The notes beneath the pieces were generated by a model, which did no database searches, was not told where the DNA came from, and saw only the letters and a list, made by a program, of their open reading frames with translations. The translations under genes were made by a program, and so were the position numbers. A stretch of DNA of 64,000 nucleotides from assembly GCF_013410115.1 (NCBI RefSeq), contig NZ_JACCCV010000002.1, positions 1,426,001-1,490,000 on the forward strand, read 5' to 3'. Within the stretch, counting starts at the first letter, position 1, and every line of letters begins with the position of its first letter. This document shows positions 22,377-31,960 of this stretch, piece by piece. The stretch is from Tunturiibacter gelidiferens. GTDB lineage: Bacteria > Acidobacteriota > Terriglobia > Terriglobales > Acidobacteriaceae.

Positions 22377-22385
22377 CAAGCGCAC

Positions 22386-23957
22386 TTACTCCCACTCAAT
22401 CGTCCCCGGCGGCTTCGACGTAATGTCATACACCACCCGATTGATCCCTCTTACCTCGCTCACAATCCTGCTCGAGATCGTCCTTAGCACCTCATACGGC
22501 AGCGGAGCCCAATCCGCCGTCATCCCATCCTCGCTCTCCACCGCCCTCACCGCGCAGGTATTCGCATACGTCCGCTGATCCCCCATCACCCCGACGCTCT
22601 TGACGGGAAGCAGAACCGCAAAGCTCTGCCAAACCTTCCGATACAGTCCAGCCTTCTTGATCTCATCCACCACAATCTGATCGGCCTCCTGCAGAATAGC
22701 CACGCGCTCCGCCGTCACCTCGCCAAGAATCCTCACCGCAAGCCCCGGCCCCGGAAACGGCTGCCGTTCAATGATGTCCTCAGGCATACCCAGGTCCCGC
22801 CCAATCCGCCGCACCTCATCTTTGAACAGATCGCGCAGCGGCTCAATCAGCTTCAGCTTCATATCCGCCGGCAGGCCTCCAACATTGTGGTGACTCTTGA
22901 TCGTATGACTCGGCCCATGCACGCTGCTCGACTCAATCACATCCGGATACAGCGTGCCCTGCACCAACCACGCGATCTCCTCTCCCGCACTCGGCTGACT
23001 GTCCTTCTGCGCCTCGAAGATCTTCTTCGCCTCATCATCGAACACGGCAATAAACTCGTTCCCAATCACCTTTCGCTTCTTCTCCGGATCCGTTACTCCA
23101 GCAAGCTTCTCCAGAAAGCGCTGTGAAGAATCCACCGCGACCACATTCAGCCCCAACTGCTCGCGCATCGTCGTCTGCACCTTCAGAAACTCATCCTTCC
23201 GCAGCACTCCGTTGTTCACAAAAATACAGGTCAGCCGGTCCCCAATCGCCCGCGCCACCAGCACCGCAGCCACGCTCGAATCCACACCTCCGCTCAACCC
23301 GCATATCGCGTGTCCTGTCCCAACCTGCGCCCGCACCCTCTCCACCGTCGACTGAATAAAATGTTCCGGCGTCCAGTCCTGCTCTGCCCCGCAGATATCC
23401 AGGCAGAAATTCTTCAGCAGCTCCATCCCCTGCCGTGTGTGCGCAACCTCAGGATGAAACTGCACCGCCCAGATTCCCCTCGACTCATCTGCAATCCCCG
23501 CCACCGCATTCGCGGTCTTCGCCGTCAGCTGAAACCCCAGCGGCAACTCTTCCGCCTCGTCCCCATGCGACATCCAGACATCCATCGTCCCCGGCAACCC
23601 GCGAAACAGCGGCGTTTCAGCCACCACCGTCACCTCGGCATGCCCGTACTCACGCGCCGCGGCCCCCACCACCCTCCCTCCCAGATGATGAACGATGAAC
23701 TGCAGCCCATAGCAGATCCCCAGCACCGGCACACCCATCGCCAGTACACCCTCATCAGCATTAGGCGCGTCCGCGTCATAGACAGAGCACGGCCCTCCCG
23801 AAAGAATCACACCCTTCGGGTTCAGCGCCTTCACCTGTTCAAGCGGGGCCGTACAAGGCAATACGACAGAAAATACATTGAATTCACGTATACGCCGCGC
23901 AATCAGCTGCGTATACTGCGACCCAAAATCCAGAATAACGATCGTTGAGGTATCCAC
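22386..23957 (-). CDS. guaA: GMP synthase (glutamine-hydrolysing)
   Basis: GuaA converts XMP to GMP with ATP and glutamine, the last step of guanine nucleotide synthesis. The 523-residue product has the class I glutaminase domain with nucleophile Cys82 in VLGICYGLQ and the His/Glu pair in [10 protein letters not shown]. It then has the ATP pyrophosphatase P-loop [12 protein letters not shown] (about residue 226) and the C-terminal dimerisation domain ending PPGTIEWE. All motifs are intact and the length is standard. It is convergent with the symporter gene. Confidence 0.98.
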   Translation of the reverse strand: MDTSTIVILDFGSQYTQLIARRIREFNVFSVVLPCTAPLEQVKALNPKGVILSGGPCSVYDADAPNADEGVLAMGVPVLGICYGLQFIVHHLGGRVVGAAAREYGHAEVTVVAETPLFRGLPGTMDVWMSHGDEAEELPLGFQLTAKTANAVAGIADESRGIWAVQFHPEVAHTRQGMELLKNFCLDICGAEQDWTPEHFIQSTVERVRAQVGTGHAICGLSGGVDSSVAAVLVARAIGDRLTCIFVNNGVLRKDEFLKVQTTMREQLGLNVVAVDSSQRFLEKLAGVTDPEKKRKVIGNEFIAVFDDEAKKIFEAQKDSQPSAGEEIAWLVQGTLYPDVIESSSVHGPSHTIKSHHNVGGLPADMKLKLIEPLRDLFKDEVRRIGRDLGMPEDIIERQPFPGPGLAVRILGEVTAERVAILQEADQIVVDEIKKAGLYRKVWQSFAVLLPVKSVGVMGDQRTYANTCAVRAVESEDGMTADWAPLPYEVLRTISSRIVSEVRGINRVVYDITSKPPGTIEWE

Positions 23958-24005
23958 CTACCCAGTGTAAATGCGACGTCGCCGTCTCTCTGAGACGAAG
24001 GCTTT

Positions 24006-24200
24006 TCAGTAGAGGCCAGGCCCTCTTCTGTAGTGAGAGCTCCTCAACCGCGCACTCTCCATCCCACTCACCACGCCGATGCCCACCATGATCACAGCCA
24101 TTGCGACAATGTAGGCTTCCGGAATGTGGCTCAGATAAGCCAGGTAAGAGACACCGGCTATCAGCAGAAGATAGGCAAAGACATACAAGGCAGAGGACAT
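24006..24200 (-). CDS. mini membrane protein, paralogue of the upstream ORF
   Basis: A 64-residue protein with two hydrophobic helices (ALYVFAYLLLIAGVSYLAYL and AYIVAMAVIMVGIGVVSG) joined by a short SHIPE loop, then a basic tail. GGAGAGAG precedes the ATG at 24200 at proper distance. It is clearly related to the 56-residue protein at 24304-24474 (shared pattern YLLLIAGVxYLAxLxHIPxxYIVAxAVIMxGIGVVxG), so the two arose by tandem duplication. Function unknown. It was probably too small for many annotation pipelines. Confidence 0.75.
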   Translation of the reverse strand: MSSALYVFAYLLLIAGVSYLAYLSHIPEAYIVAMAVIMVGIGVVSGMESARLRSSHYRRGPGLY

Positions 24201-24303
24201 GATCTCTCTCCAAACGGGAATGAGGGGCCCATGCAGAGATAGGATGCAGTATCTCCCTCTCGAAAAGAAAAAACTTTAGTACCCGATGCCCGCGGCTGCC
24301 GCG

Positions 24304-24474
24304 CTAGCTGGGGTCTTTATGTCGTGTAGTCTGCACACCCGTCACAACCCCGATTCCCAGCATGATCACCGCAATCGCGACGATGTAGTGCTGAGGAATG
24401 TGCATCAAGTGAGCCAGATAAGCCACACCTGCAATCAGAATCAAATAGCCAATCGCATAGATCCCAAATGACAT
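24304..24474 (-). CDS. mini membrane protein, tandem paralogue
   Basis: A 56-residue protein starting at the ATG at 24474, preceded by a strong GGGGAGG Shine-Dalgarno. The open frame continues upstream to 24696 but without protein-like character. Two hydrophobic helices (IYAIGYLILIAGVAYLAHL and YIVAIAVIMLGIGVVTG) flank HIPQH, and the tail is TTRHKDPS. It is the duplicate of the ORF at 24006-24200 and lies 103 bases upstream of it on the same strand, so the pair is probably co-transcribed. Function unknown. Confidence 0.75.
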   Translation of the reverse strand: MSFGIYAIGYLILIAGVAYLAHLMHIPQHYIVAIAVIMLGIGVVTGVQTTRHKDPS

Positions 24475-24555
24475 ACTCAACCTCCCCTCTGTAAGCCGAT
24501 TCCCGTATGATGCAGAATCTGCGTGCCGTCGAGAGGAAAATCTTCTTAGAAGCTG

Positions 24556-24743
24556 TCCTGCCGGACGGCGCCCTACGCGGGCAGCGGTCACTTCGTGACT
24601 TGTGAAAGCTTCGCGAGGTGCTCCCGTTGGTCGCAAGGTGGATCGTGCCGACCAACGGGAGGACCAGCATCGTTCCCTAACCACAAGAAGGTACACGCGT
24701 CACGAAGTGACCGCCCTCCGCGCAGGAGGCCCGTCCGGCCGGA
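24556..24743 (+). repeat. family 1 nested-hairpin repeat, copy C
   Basis: A 188-bp copy with left end TCCTGCCGGACGG and a slightly diverged right end CCGTCCGGCCGGA. The central stem is again CTCCCGTTGGTCG / CGACCAACGGGAG. The right hairpin is CCTCC-GCGCA-GGAGG, a different stem with the same loop as copy A. It lies seven bases past the stop of the minus-strand membrane-protein gene and upstream of the mini membrane protein genes. Confidence 0.9.
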
Positions 24744-24750
24744 TAGCCTT

Positions 24751-25680
24751 TCAATCTTCGTAAGCTCGCCAAAGCTGCAAATAAGCCACCTGCCGCGCCA
24801 CATGGAAGAAGTCAGATCCAAGAAAATAAAGGACCGTAACCCCAGCCCACCACCAAAACAAAAACTCCGGCGTCGTCACGCTCTCAAACGGCAGCGGAGT
24901 CGCCGAGAACACCATCGCCAGCACAATCAACGCGATCTTCACAATCCCCATCACAAGGTTGATCTCTACCAGCTTCGATTTCAACGCCCCCAGCCTAAAC
25001 GCCGCCGCCAGACTCCCTCTCACACCTAACCCACGCAGCATCGCAACTAACGGAGCCACGGACAGCGCCCAACTCACCACCGCCCACAGCGTAAACAGCC
25101 CCAGCGTCGCCACAATGACCAGCGAAAAATACCCCACCAGATTAGGCTCTCCACCCGACGCAATCGGCCCGGTCACGGTCCACTCCGCCACACGCTCCAT
25201 GCACCAGAACCACACCGCAAAACTCCCGAGCAGCGCCACCACCCGCACAGCCTGCAGCACAATCAGCGTCCCCACGCGGCGCTCCAGCCGCTTATCCGCC
25301 CGCCTCAGCACCAGCGTTCGTCCTACCGACGACACCACCACCCACGCCACCACCAGCAACGGCGCCAGCCACATCGCCACACCAGGTACCTGCGGCACCA
25401 ACAGCGCTAGCGCCTTCGCCAGCGTCTGCGCCGACCCCAGCGGATCCACCACCGTCATACTCTTCAGCGCCGCATAGTCCAACGGCGTAGCCTGCAAAAT
25501 CTTCAACCCCTCATACCGCAGCAGCAGCAGCGCCGGAATCCCATACGCCCACCGCCACAACACCTCCAGCGCCGTCAGCGAAGGCCGCCGCCAGCACTCC
25601 GAAAGAGTATGCACAAACGACTGCGTCCCCCGAACCGTCCCAGCCGCAACCACCACTCCATCCTGCGGAATCTGCTCCAC
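24751..25680 (-). CDS. polytopic membrane protein, function unknown
   Basis: A 309-residue protein with about six or seven hydrophobic segments, for example ALEVLWRWAYGIPALLLL, MWLAPLLVVAWVVVSS, YFSLVIVATLGLFTLWAVVS and VMGIVKIALIVLAMVF. The family is not recognised. It starts with GTG at 25680, overlapping the leuS stop by one base (TAGTG), so it is translationally coupled to leuS. Family 1 repeat copy C follows its stop codon. The coupling suggests constant expression with leuS but says nothing about function. Confidence 0.8.
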   Translation of the reverse strand: MEQIPQDGVVVAAGTVRGTQSFVHTLSECWRRPSLTALEVLWRWAYGIPALLLLRYEGLKILQATPLDYAALKSMTVVDPLGSAQTLAKALALLVPQVPGVAMWLAPLLVVAWVVVSSVGRTLVLRRADKRLERRVGTLIVLQAVRVVALLGSFAVWFWCMERVAEWTVTGPIASGGEPNLVGYFSLVIVATLGLFTLWAVVSWALSVAPLVAMLRGLGVRGSLAAAFRLGALKSKLVEINLVMGIVKIALIVLAMVFSATPLPFESVTTPEFLFWWWAGVTVLYFLGSDFFHVARQVAYLQLWRAYED

Positions 25681-28268
25681 TACTTCACCACAAGATTCAC
25701 AAGCTTACCCGGCACCACAATCACCTTCACCACAGTCTTGCCTTCAATCCGCGCGATCACCTTAGGATCAGCCAAAGCCGCAGCCTTCACAACAGCATCA
25801 TCGCTACCCGCCGGCACCTTCACAACACTCACCAGCTTGCCATTCACCTGCACCGGAATCTCAATCTCATCCTCCCGCGCAAGCTCTTCATTCACCACCG
25901 GCCACTGCGTGCGAAACACCACGCCCTCGCCGCCAAGTTCCTCCCACATCTCCGCCACAAAAAACGGCGCAAACGGAGCCAGCAGCAAAATCAGACCACG
26001 CAACACCTCAGACACCGCAGCCGGAGAGATCTCTCCCGCATCCATCGCCGCTTCGTTCGCAGTAATCTCGTTCACCAGAATCATGATTGAAGAGATCGAA
26101 GTATTGAAGTGCCATCGTCCATCAAAGTCCTGCGTAACCTTCGCAATCGTCTGATGCAGACGACGCAACAACGCCTGATCCTTTGGCCTCGTCGCAGCTC
26201 CATTCGTACGAGCAACACTCGAGAACTTCGTCGTCAGCCGATACACCTTCCCCAAAAACCGCGAGATCCCCGCAACACCCTCTTCCTGCCACTCCAGATC
26301 ACGATCCGGCGGAGCCGCAAACAGTGCATACATCCTCGTCGCATCCGCGCCATACCGCGAAATCATCTCGTCAGGCGAAACCACATTGCCCCTCGACTTC
26401 GACATCTTCGCGCCGTCTTTGATCACCATCCCCTGCGTAAACAGCCGCTCCGCAGGCTCATCGTTCTTGACCAACCCAAGATCCCGCATCACCTTCGTCC
26501 AGAACCGCGAGTAGATCAGATGCAGAATCGCATGCTCCACTCCGCCGATGTACTGATCAATCGGAAACCAGTAGTTCGCCTTATCCGAATCAAACGGCGC
26601 AGCCGAATTCTTCGCATCCGTGTACCGATAGAAGTACCAGCTCGAATCGACGAACGTATCCATCGTGTCCGTCTCTCTTCGTGCCACCCCCCCGCACTTC
26701 GGACACTTCGCATTCACAAACTCGGCAATCCGCCCGAGCGGCGAGCCATTCGTCTGTGTAATATCCACCTGCTCCGGCAACACAATCGGCAACTCGCTCT
26801 CAGCCACCGGCAACGGCTCGTCCGGTGAGCACTTGTCGCAGTACACCATCGGAATCGGCGTTCCCCAGTACCTTTGCCGGCTGACTCCCCAGTCCTTCAA
26901 CCGATATGTAACCGTAGGAGTACCAAACCCCTTCGCCTTCGCAAACGCAGCCATCTTCTCCTGCGCTTCGAGGCAGTTCTCTCCAGTCCACTGCCCCGAA
27001 TCGATCAGCACGGCCTCATCTTCATCGGTATAAGGCAACGCCAGATCATTTGTATCAGCGCCCGCGGCGTCTTTTGTATCAATGGCAGGAGCAATTACCC
27101 GGCGCACTGCTAACCCATACTTCTGCGCAAACTCAAAGTCCCGCTCATCATGCGCTGGCACGCTCATAATCGCGCCCGTCCCATAGTCCGCCAGAATGTA
27201 GTTCGCCACCCAGATCGGCACTCGCTCCCCGTTGAACGGATTCACCGCGAAGCGCCCGGTAAACACACCGTGCTTCTCAATCGCACCCAGCGCATCGCTC
27301 TCACGAGCCTTCTGCTGCTGCTCCAGCAACTCCTCAATCTGCACGCGCAGCGCGTCATCCTCCAGCGCAAACGCCTTCGACACCGCATGCTCCGGCGCAA
27401 GCTGCACGGACGTCGCGCCGAAGATCGTATCCACCCGCGTCGTAAACACCGTGATCTTCGAGTCTCCATCCGCCACAGCGAAATCTACATGCGCGCCTTC
27501 GCTCCGACCGATCCAGTTCCGCTGCATCGTCCGGACCTTCTCCGGCCAACCCTCCAACTTGTCGAGGCCCTCGAGCAACTCATCGGCATACTTCGTAATC
27601 CGCAAAAACCACTGCGTCAGATCGCGCAGCTCAACAACCGTATCCTCATGCCGCCAGCAGCGCCCGCCAATCACCTGCTCATTCGCCAGCACAGTCTGGC
27701 AATCCGGACACCAGTTCACCTTGCTCTTCTTCCGATACGCGAGCCCCTTCTCGAACATCTTCAAAAAGAACCACTGGTTCCACCTGTAATACTCAGGCAG
27801 GCAGGTCGTCACCTCAGTCGTCCAGTCGAACCCCATCCCCAGCCGCTGGAACTGCTTCTTCATCGCCGCGATATTCGCAAACGTCCACTCCCGCGGCGGC
27901 ACGCCATTCTTCAATGCCGCATTCTCCGCCGGCAGCCCAAACGCATCCCATCCCATCGGGTGCAGCACGTTATACCCGCGCATCCACATATGCCGGGCCA
28001 GCGCATCCCCAATCGCATAGTTCCTCACATGCCCTATGTGCAGCGCGCCGCTAGGGTACGGCAGCATCTCCAGACAGTAGTACTTTGGCTTCCCCGAATC
28101 GTGCCCCTCGGCCGCATACAGCGAAGGATCCGCATCCCAACGGGCCTGCCACTTCGGCTCGATCTCAGCCGGGCTGTACCGCTGCGGCTGATTCCCCTCC
28201 GCAGCAGAAGAACTCTCATCAATATTCGCGGTTTTCCCGCCGATTTCGCTCGTTCGTGTCTCAGGCAT
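25680..28268 (-). CDS. leuS: leucyl-tRNA synthetase
   Basis: Charges tRNA-Leu. The start is set at the ATG at 28268 (MPETRTSEIGGKTANIDESS), preceded by AAAGGAG, giving 862 residues; eleven further in-frame codons upstream look non-coding. Class I motifs are intact: HIGH in SGALHIGHVRNY (about residue 62) and KMSKS in AKMSKSRGNVVSP (about residue 620). The CP1 editing domain (VFTTRVDTIFGATSVQLAPEH) is present, followed by the anticodon-binding and C-terminal domains. The N-terminal ~30 residues are a non-conserved extension. It is divergent from the acyltransferase gene. Confidence 0.98.
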   Translation of the reverse strand: MPETRTSEIGGKTANIDESSSAAEGNQPQRYSPAEIEPKWQARWDADPSLYAAEGHDSGKPKYYCLEMLPYPSGALHIGHVRNYAIGDALARHMWMRGYNVLHPMGWDAFGLPAENAALKNGVPPREWTFANIAAMKKQFQRLGMGFDWTTEVTTCLPEYYRWNQWFFLKMFEKGLAYRKKSKVNWCPDCQTVLANEQVIGGRCWRHEDTVVELRDLTQWFLRITKYADELLEGLDKLEGWPEKVRTMQRNWIGRSEGAHVDFAVADGDSKITVFTTRVDTIFGATSVQLAPEHAVSKAFALEDDALRVQIEELLEQQQKARESDALGAIEKHGVFTGRFAVNPFNGERVPIWVANYILADYGTGAIMSVPAHDERDFEFAQKYGLAVRRVIAPAIDTKDAAGADTNDLALPYTDEDEAVLIDSGQWTGENCLEAQEKMAAFAKAKGFGTPTVTYRLKDWGVSRQRYWGTPIPMVYCDKCSPDEPLPVAESELPIVLPEQVDITQTNGSPLGRIAEFVNAKCPKCGGVARRETDTMDTFVDSSWYFYRYTDAKNSAAPFDSDKANYWFPIDQYIGGVEHAILHLIYSRFWTKVMRDLGLVKNDEPAERLFTQGMVIKDGAKMSKSRGNVVSPDEMISRYGADATRMYALFAAPPDRDLEWQEEGVAGISRFLGKVYRLTTKFSSVARTNGAATRPKDQALLRRLHQTIAKVTQDFDGRWHFNTSISSIMILVNEITANEAAMDAGEISPAAVSEVLRGLILLLAPFAPFFVAEMWEELGGEGVVFRTQWPVVNEELAREDEIEIPVQVNGKLVSVVKVPAGSDDAVVKAAALADPKVIARIEGKTVVKVIVVPGKLVNLVVK

Positions 28269-28417
28269 ACTCCTTTGATTGTACCGTCCAGCCCGCTTCA
28301 ACGTTGCTCCGCTTCAAAACCTCGCCCGTCCAGCCGAAACCCCTCGCAGTCGTCCGCCAACCAAAGCCTCCGACATTTATCTTTGTGGCCTCTCTGCAAA
28401 TAACCGATAATCCAGAC

Positions 28418-29620
28418 ATGCCTCCGGCCTCCCCCGCGCAGCACGCTTCCTCCGGCGATCCCGAAAATCCCGGCGGTTTTCAGCACATTCCAGCACTCGA
28501 CGGCATTCGAGGACTCGCCATCCTCATGGTCCTCTTCTTCCACCTCTTCGCGTCTAATCCCGATACCGGCTCAAGACTTCTGGATCTTCTCAACCGCATC
28601 CGCGAGTCCTGCTACCTCGGCGTCAACCTCTTCTTCGTTCTCTCCGGCTTTCTCATCACCGGCATTCTGCTCGACACACGCGCCCTCCCTCACTTCTTCA
28701 AGACCTTCTACGCCCGCCGCACCCTCCGCATCTTCCCGCTCTACTACGGCGTTCTCATCGTGCTGTTTCTTCTTACCCGCCCTCTTCACTTCATCTGGTC
28801 AGGCTGGCCGATCTACTATCTGACCTACACCGCCAACCTCGCCCTCTGGACCGTCGGCCCTCTCAATCTGCACGCGTTCAACATCAACCACTTCTGGTCT
28901 CTCCAGGTCGAGGAGCAGTTCTATCTCGTCTGGCCTTTTCTCGTCTATCGAATCAAGCGCCTCCAGACACTCATCACCTTCTCCCTCGTCGCCTGCGCAG
29001 CAATCCTCACACTCCGCATCATCCTCGTAGCTCTGCGCCCCCGGCTTCACAACCTCTATCTCCCCTACTCCCCCACCTTCTCCTGCGCCGACAACCTCCT
29101 CTTCGGCTGCACCCTCTGCGCCCTTCTCCGCACACCCGCCCGTCAACGTATCCTCGCGCTCGCCCCCCGCATTCTCACCATCTGCGCGGTGATCCTCATC
29201 GTCGCCGGGCTCCGCTATCACGGCCTTCTCTGGGAGACCAACTTCTTCATCCCTACCTTCGGTTTCACTCTCGTCGCCATCTCCTTCGCAGCACTCATCG
29301 CCATGGCCCTGCGCCGCGGTTCAAAGACCCAACAACTCTTCTCCAACAGCGCCCTTCGCTTCTTCGGCAAATACAGCTATGGCATCTACGTCTTCCACTA
29401 CTCCCTCGAGACGATGCTCAACAGTCCAACTCGTCTCTACGTCAGCAACCATCTCCACTCCAAAGCCCTCGGAGTTCTCGCCGGAGCCTGCGTAGTCATG
29501 GCTGCCACCATCCCGGTCGCGCTGCTCAGCTATCACTTTTACGAATCCCGCTTCCTCAGCCTCAAGCGCTACTTCAGCTACAACAAAAAGGAAACATCCA
29601 CCCCGCTTCAGGCGACCTAG
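28418..29620 (+). CDS. membrane acyltransferase, family 3 (OafA/YrhL type)
   Basis: Transfers acyl groups (often acetyl) to sugars of surface polysaccharides or other exported molecules. The 400-residue product begins at the ATG at 28418. It carries the family signature IPALDGIRGLAILMVLFFHLF near residues 23-43 and NLFFVLSGFLITGILLDTR. Later motifs are RRTLRIFPLYYGVL and HFWSLQVEEQFYLVWP, with the conserved His and Glu residues. About ten transmembrane helices are visible. The open frame extends upstream but overlaps the leuS start region and is not protein-like. The acceptor cannot be predicted. Confidence 0.9.
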   Translation: MPPASPAQHASSGDPENPGGFQHIPALDGIRGLAILMVLFFHLFASNPDTGSRLLDLLNRIRESCYLGVNLFFVLSGFLITGILLDTRALPHFFKTFYARRTLRIFPLYYGVLIVLFLLTRPLHFIWSGWPIYYLTYTANLALWTVGPLNLHAFNINHFWSLQVEEQFYLVWPFLVYRIKRLQTLITFSLVACAAILTLRIILVALRPRLHNLYLPYSPTFSCADNLLFGCTLCALLRTPARQRILALAPRILTICAVILIVAGLRYHGLLWETNFFIPTFGFTLVAISFAALIAMALRRGSKTQQLFSNSALRFFGKYSYGIYVFHYSLETMLNSPTRLYVSNHLHSKALGVLAGACVVMAATIPVALLSYHFYESRFLSLKRYFSYNKKETSTPLQAT

Positions 29621-29782
29621 CCAGACGCCACCCACGCACGAATCACGCTCGTAAATCATCCCTCTCCGGCGAGCCCCTTGCGTCGAAGCCGCCAAATCCC
29701 TATAAAGGCCTGACCCGGCAACTGGAGCAGCACGCTCCATCCCCAAACCAGGCGCAGGCTTCAACCGAATCGAGTGTGCGAC

Positions 29783-31147
29783 ATGAACAAGAGACAATTC
29801 CTTACAGGCTCCGGCTCCGTCCTCACTGCCGCCATGCTCTCCCGCTTCGTCTCAGCCTCCGAGCAAGACGCCGTCCACCAGACCGCACCTCGAACCAACT
29901 GGGCCGGCAACCTCACCTTTCACACCGACACCCTCTACCAGCCCAAAACCGCCGAAGAGGTCCAGCACATCGTCAAGAGCTGCGACAAACTCCGCGCCCT
30001 CGGCCGCGGCCACTCCTTCAACGCCATCGCCGACAGCACCCACGCACAGATCTCCCTCAAGCAGCTCGACTCCATCGACATCGACGCCAAAGCCCGCACC
30101 GCCACCGTTGGCGCAGGCGTCACCTACGGCAAGCTCGCCCCCATCATCGACGCCCAGGGCTTCGCCGTCCCCAACCTCGCCTCGCTCCCTCACGTCTCTG
30201 TCATCGGAGCCTGCGCCACCGCCACCCACGGCTCCGGGAGCAACAACGGCAACCTCGCCACCATCGTCTCTGGCCTCGAATTAGTTACCGCCGACGGCAC
30301 CCTCCACACCCTCTCCCGCGCCAAGGATGGCGACCGCTTCCTCGGCCAAGTCGTCAACCTCGGCGGCCTCGGCGTCGTCACCAAAACCACCCTCGACCTC
30401 CAACCCACCTTCCAGGTCGCACAGGTCGTCTACGAAAACCTCTCGTTCTCCCAGCTCGAACATCATCTCGACGAGATATTCCTCAGCGGCTACAGCGTCA
30501 GCCTCTTCACCGACTGGCAAAACCACCGCGCCACCGAAGTCTGGGTCAAGCGCCGTCTCGATCCCGGCACCACTTCCATTGCCTTCGCCCCCGAATTCTT
30601 CGGTGCCACACAGGCCAAACAAAAACTCCACCCCGTCGCCGGCCACTCCGCCGAAAGCTGCACCGAACAATTCGGCGTCCCCGGCCCTTGGTACGAGCGC
30701 CTCCCCCACTTCAAGCTCAACTTCATCCCCAGCAGCGGCGCCGAAATCCAAACCGAGTACTTCGTCCCCCGCGAGCACGCCTACGAGGCCATCCTCGCCG
30801 TCGAGCAGCTCCGCGACCGCATCACCCCTCACCTCTTCATCACCGAGCTCCGCACCGTCGCTCCCGACAACCTCTGGCTCAGCATGGCCTACCAGCGCCC
30901 CTCCCTCGCCATCCACTTCACCTGGAAGCCCGAGAACGACGCGGTCCAGGCCCTCCTCCCCCTCGTCGAAGAAAAACTAGCGCCCTTCAACGCCCGCCCC
31001 CACTGGGCCAAGGTCAACACCATTCCCTCCTCAACCCTGCAGCGTCTCTACCCCAGGATGTCCGACTACAAAGCCCTCCTCAAGCAATATGATCCAGAAG
31101 GAAAGTTCCGCAACCGTTTCCTGGACACCAACATCTTCAGCGCCTGA
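29783..31147 (+). CDS. FAD-dependent alditol/xylitol oxidase-like protein, exported
   Basis: Members oxidise sugar alcohols with oxygen, giving the aldose and hydrogen peroxide. The 454-residue product from the ATG at 29783 has a Tat-like or Sec signal (NKRQFLTGSGSVLTAAMLS). A vanillyl-alcohol-oxidase type FAD domain follows. His77 in LGRGHSFN fits the histidine that binds FAD covalently in AldO. Other FAD-domain motifs are VGAGVTYGKLAP and SVIGACATATHGSGSNNGN. The C-terminal ALO domain ends in DPEGKFRNRFLDT. A GTG three codons upstream is an alternative start. Sugar acid or lactone oxidases are possible alternatives. Confidence 0.85.
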   Translation: MNKRQFLTGSGSVLTAAMLSRFVSASEQDAVHQTAPRTNWAGNLTFHTDTLYQPKTAEEVQHIVKSCDKLRALGRGHSFNAIADSTHAQISLKQLDSIDIDAKARTATVGAGVTYGKLAPIIDAQGFAVPNLASLPHVSVIGACATATHGSGSNNGNLATIVSGLELVTADGTLHTLSRAKDGDRFLGQVVNLGGLGVVTKTTLDLQPTFQVAQVVYENLSFSQLEHHLDEIFLSGYSVSLFTDWQNHRATEVWVKRRLDPGTTSIAFAPEFFGATQAKQKLHPVAGHSAESCTEQFGVPGPWYERLPHFKLNFIPSSGAEIQTEYFVPREHAYEAILAVEQLRDRITPHLFITELRTVAPDNLWLSMAYQRPSLAIHFTWKPENDAVQALLPLVEEKLAPFNARPHWAKVNTIPSSTLQRLYPRMSDYKALLKQYDPEGKFRNRFLDTNIFSA

Positions 31148-31204
31148 TCGCGCCCCTTACAAATACATGCCGCAACATCAGCCAGCGTCTTACAAGGAAC
31201 AAAC

Positions 31205-31915
31205 GTGTCGCAATTTGCCATTCGCGAAGCATTCGCTCCCATTAAAAAACTCCTTCCGGCCTGGCTGTCCAACCCTATACGCAACAGCCTGACCGCGGTC
31301 CTCACTCCCATCCTCTACAGCGTCCGCACCGGCCACTTCCGCAGCAGCTTGAAGATGGCAGCCGTATCCCGGCACGGCGAACCGATCCCCTGGTACACCT
31401 ACTCCAGCCTGGACTTTCTCACCGCCCGCAACTACTCCAGCAAAACAGTCCTCGAGTTCGGAGGCGGACAATCCACCCTGTGGTGGTCGGCACGAGCGAA
31501 ACACGTCGTCACCTTCGAAGGGAAAAAGGACTGGTACGATCGCATAGCATCCGGCATGCCCGCCAACGTCGAGCTGCACTACGTAGAGAAAACCGCACCC
31601 ATCACCGACGCAGCGCAAGTCGCTCAAATCCTCTCCACAAAGACAATCGCCCGCTATGACGTCATCGTGATCGACGGGCTCACCCGCTCGCAGATGATCG
31701 ACGTCGCCTGCGAACGTCTGGCCCCGGATGGAATCATCATCTGCGACAACTCCGAAGGCTACGGCTTCTACGAAGGATTCAAAGACAAGGGCCTCGACCG
31801 CGTCGACTTCTTCGGCAACGCCCCCGGCGTCGTACTCCCCCACTGCACCTCCCTCTACTTCAAATCCACATCCTTCGTCTTCAGCCCTTCGATTCCGATC
31901 AATCTGCCCAACTGA
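31205..31915 (+). CDS. class I SAM-dependent methyltransferase-like protein
   Basis: A 236-residue protein with a Rossmann-type motif I, KTVLEFGGGQSTLWWSARAK. An acidic post-I position (VVTFEGKKDWYD) and the downstream strand YDVIVIDGLTRSQMIDVACE follow, as in SAM methyltransferases. The acceptor is unknown; neighbours give no pathway. It starts at GTG 31205 after an AAGGA Shine-Dalgarno and lies 57 bases downstream of the oxidase gene, so co-transcription is possible. The N-terminal ~60 residues are not recognised. Confidence 0.7.
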   Translation: MSQFAIREAFAPIKKLLPAWLSNPIRNSLTAVLTPILYSVRTGHFRSSLKMAAVSRHGEPIPWYTYSSLDFLTARNYSSKTVLEFGGGQSTLWWSARAKHVVTFEGKKDWYDRIASGMPANVELHYVEKTAPITDAAQVAQILSTKTIARYDVIVIDGLTRSQMIDVACERLAPDGIIICDNSEGYGFYEGFKDKGLDRVDFFGNAPGVVLPHCTSLYFKSTSFVFSPSIPINLPN

Positions 31916-31960
31916 CATTGGCCCAACGTCTATAATTCGTCCTACTTCTCGGAGTCAGGC

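Noticed and set aside
17594..24743. CRISPR array
   Set aside because: The repeats are kilobases apart, ~190 bp long and structured, with no spacers or cas genes. No short regularly spaced repeats occur elsewhere in the window.
29776..31092. 438-codon frame overlapping the alditol oxidase-like gene in another phase
   Set aside because: Extremely Arg/Pro/His-rich frameshift shadow of a well-supported flavoprotein gene.
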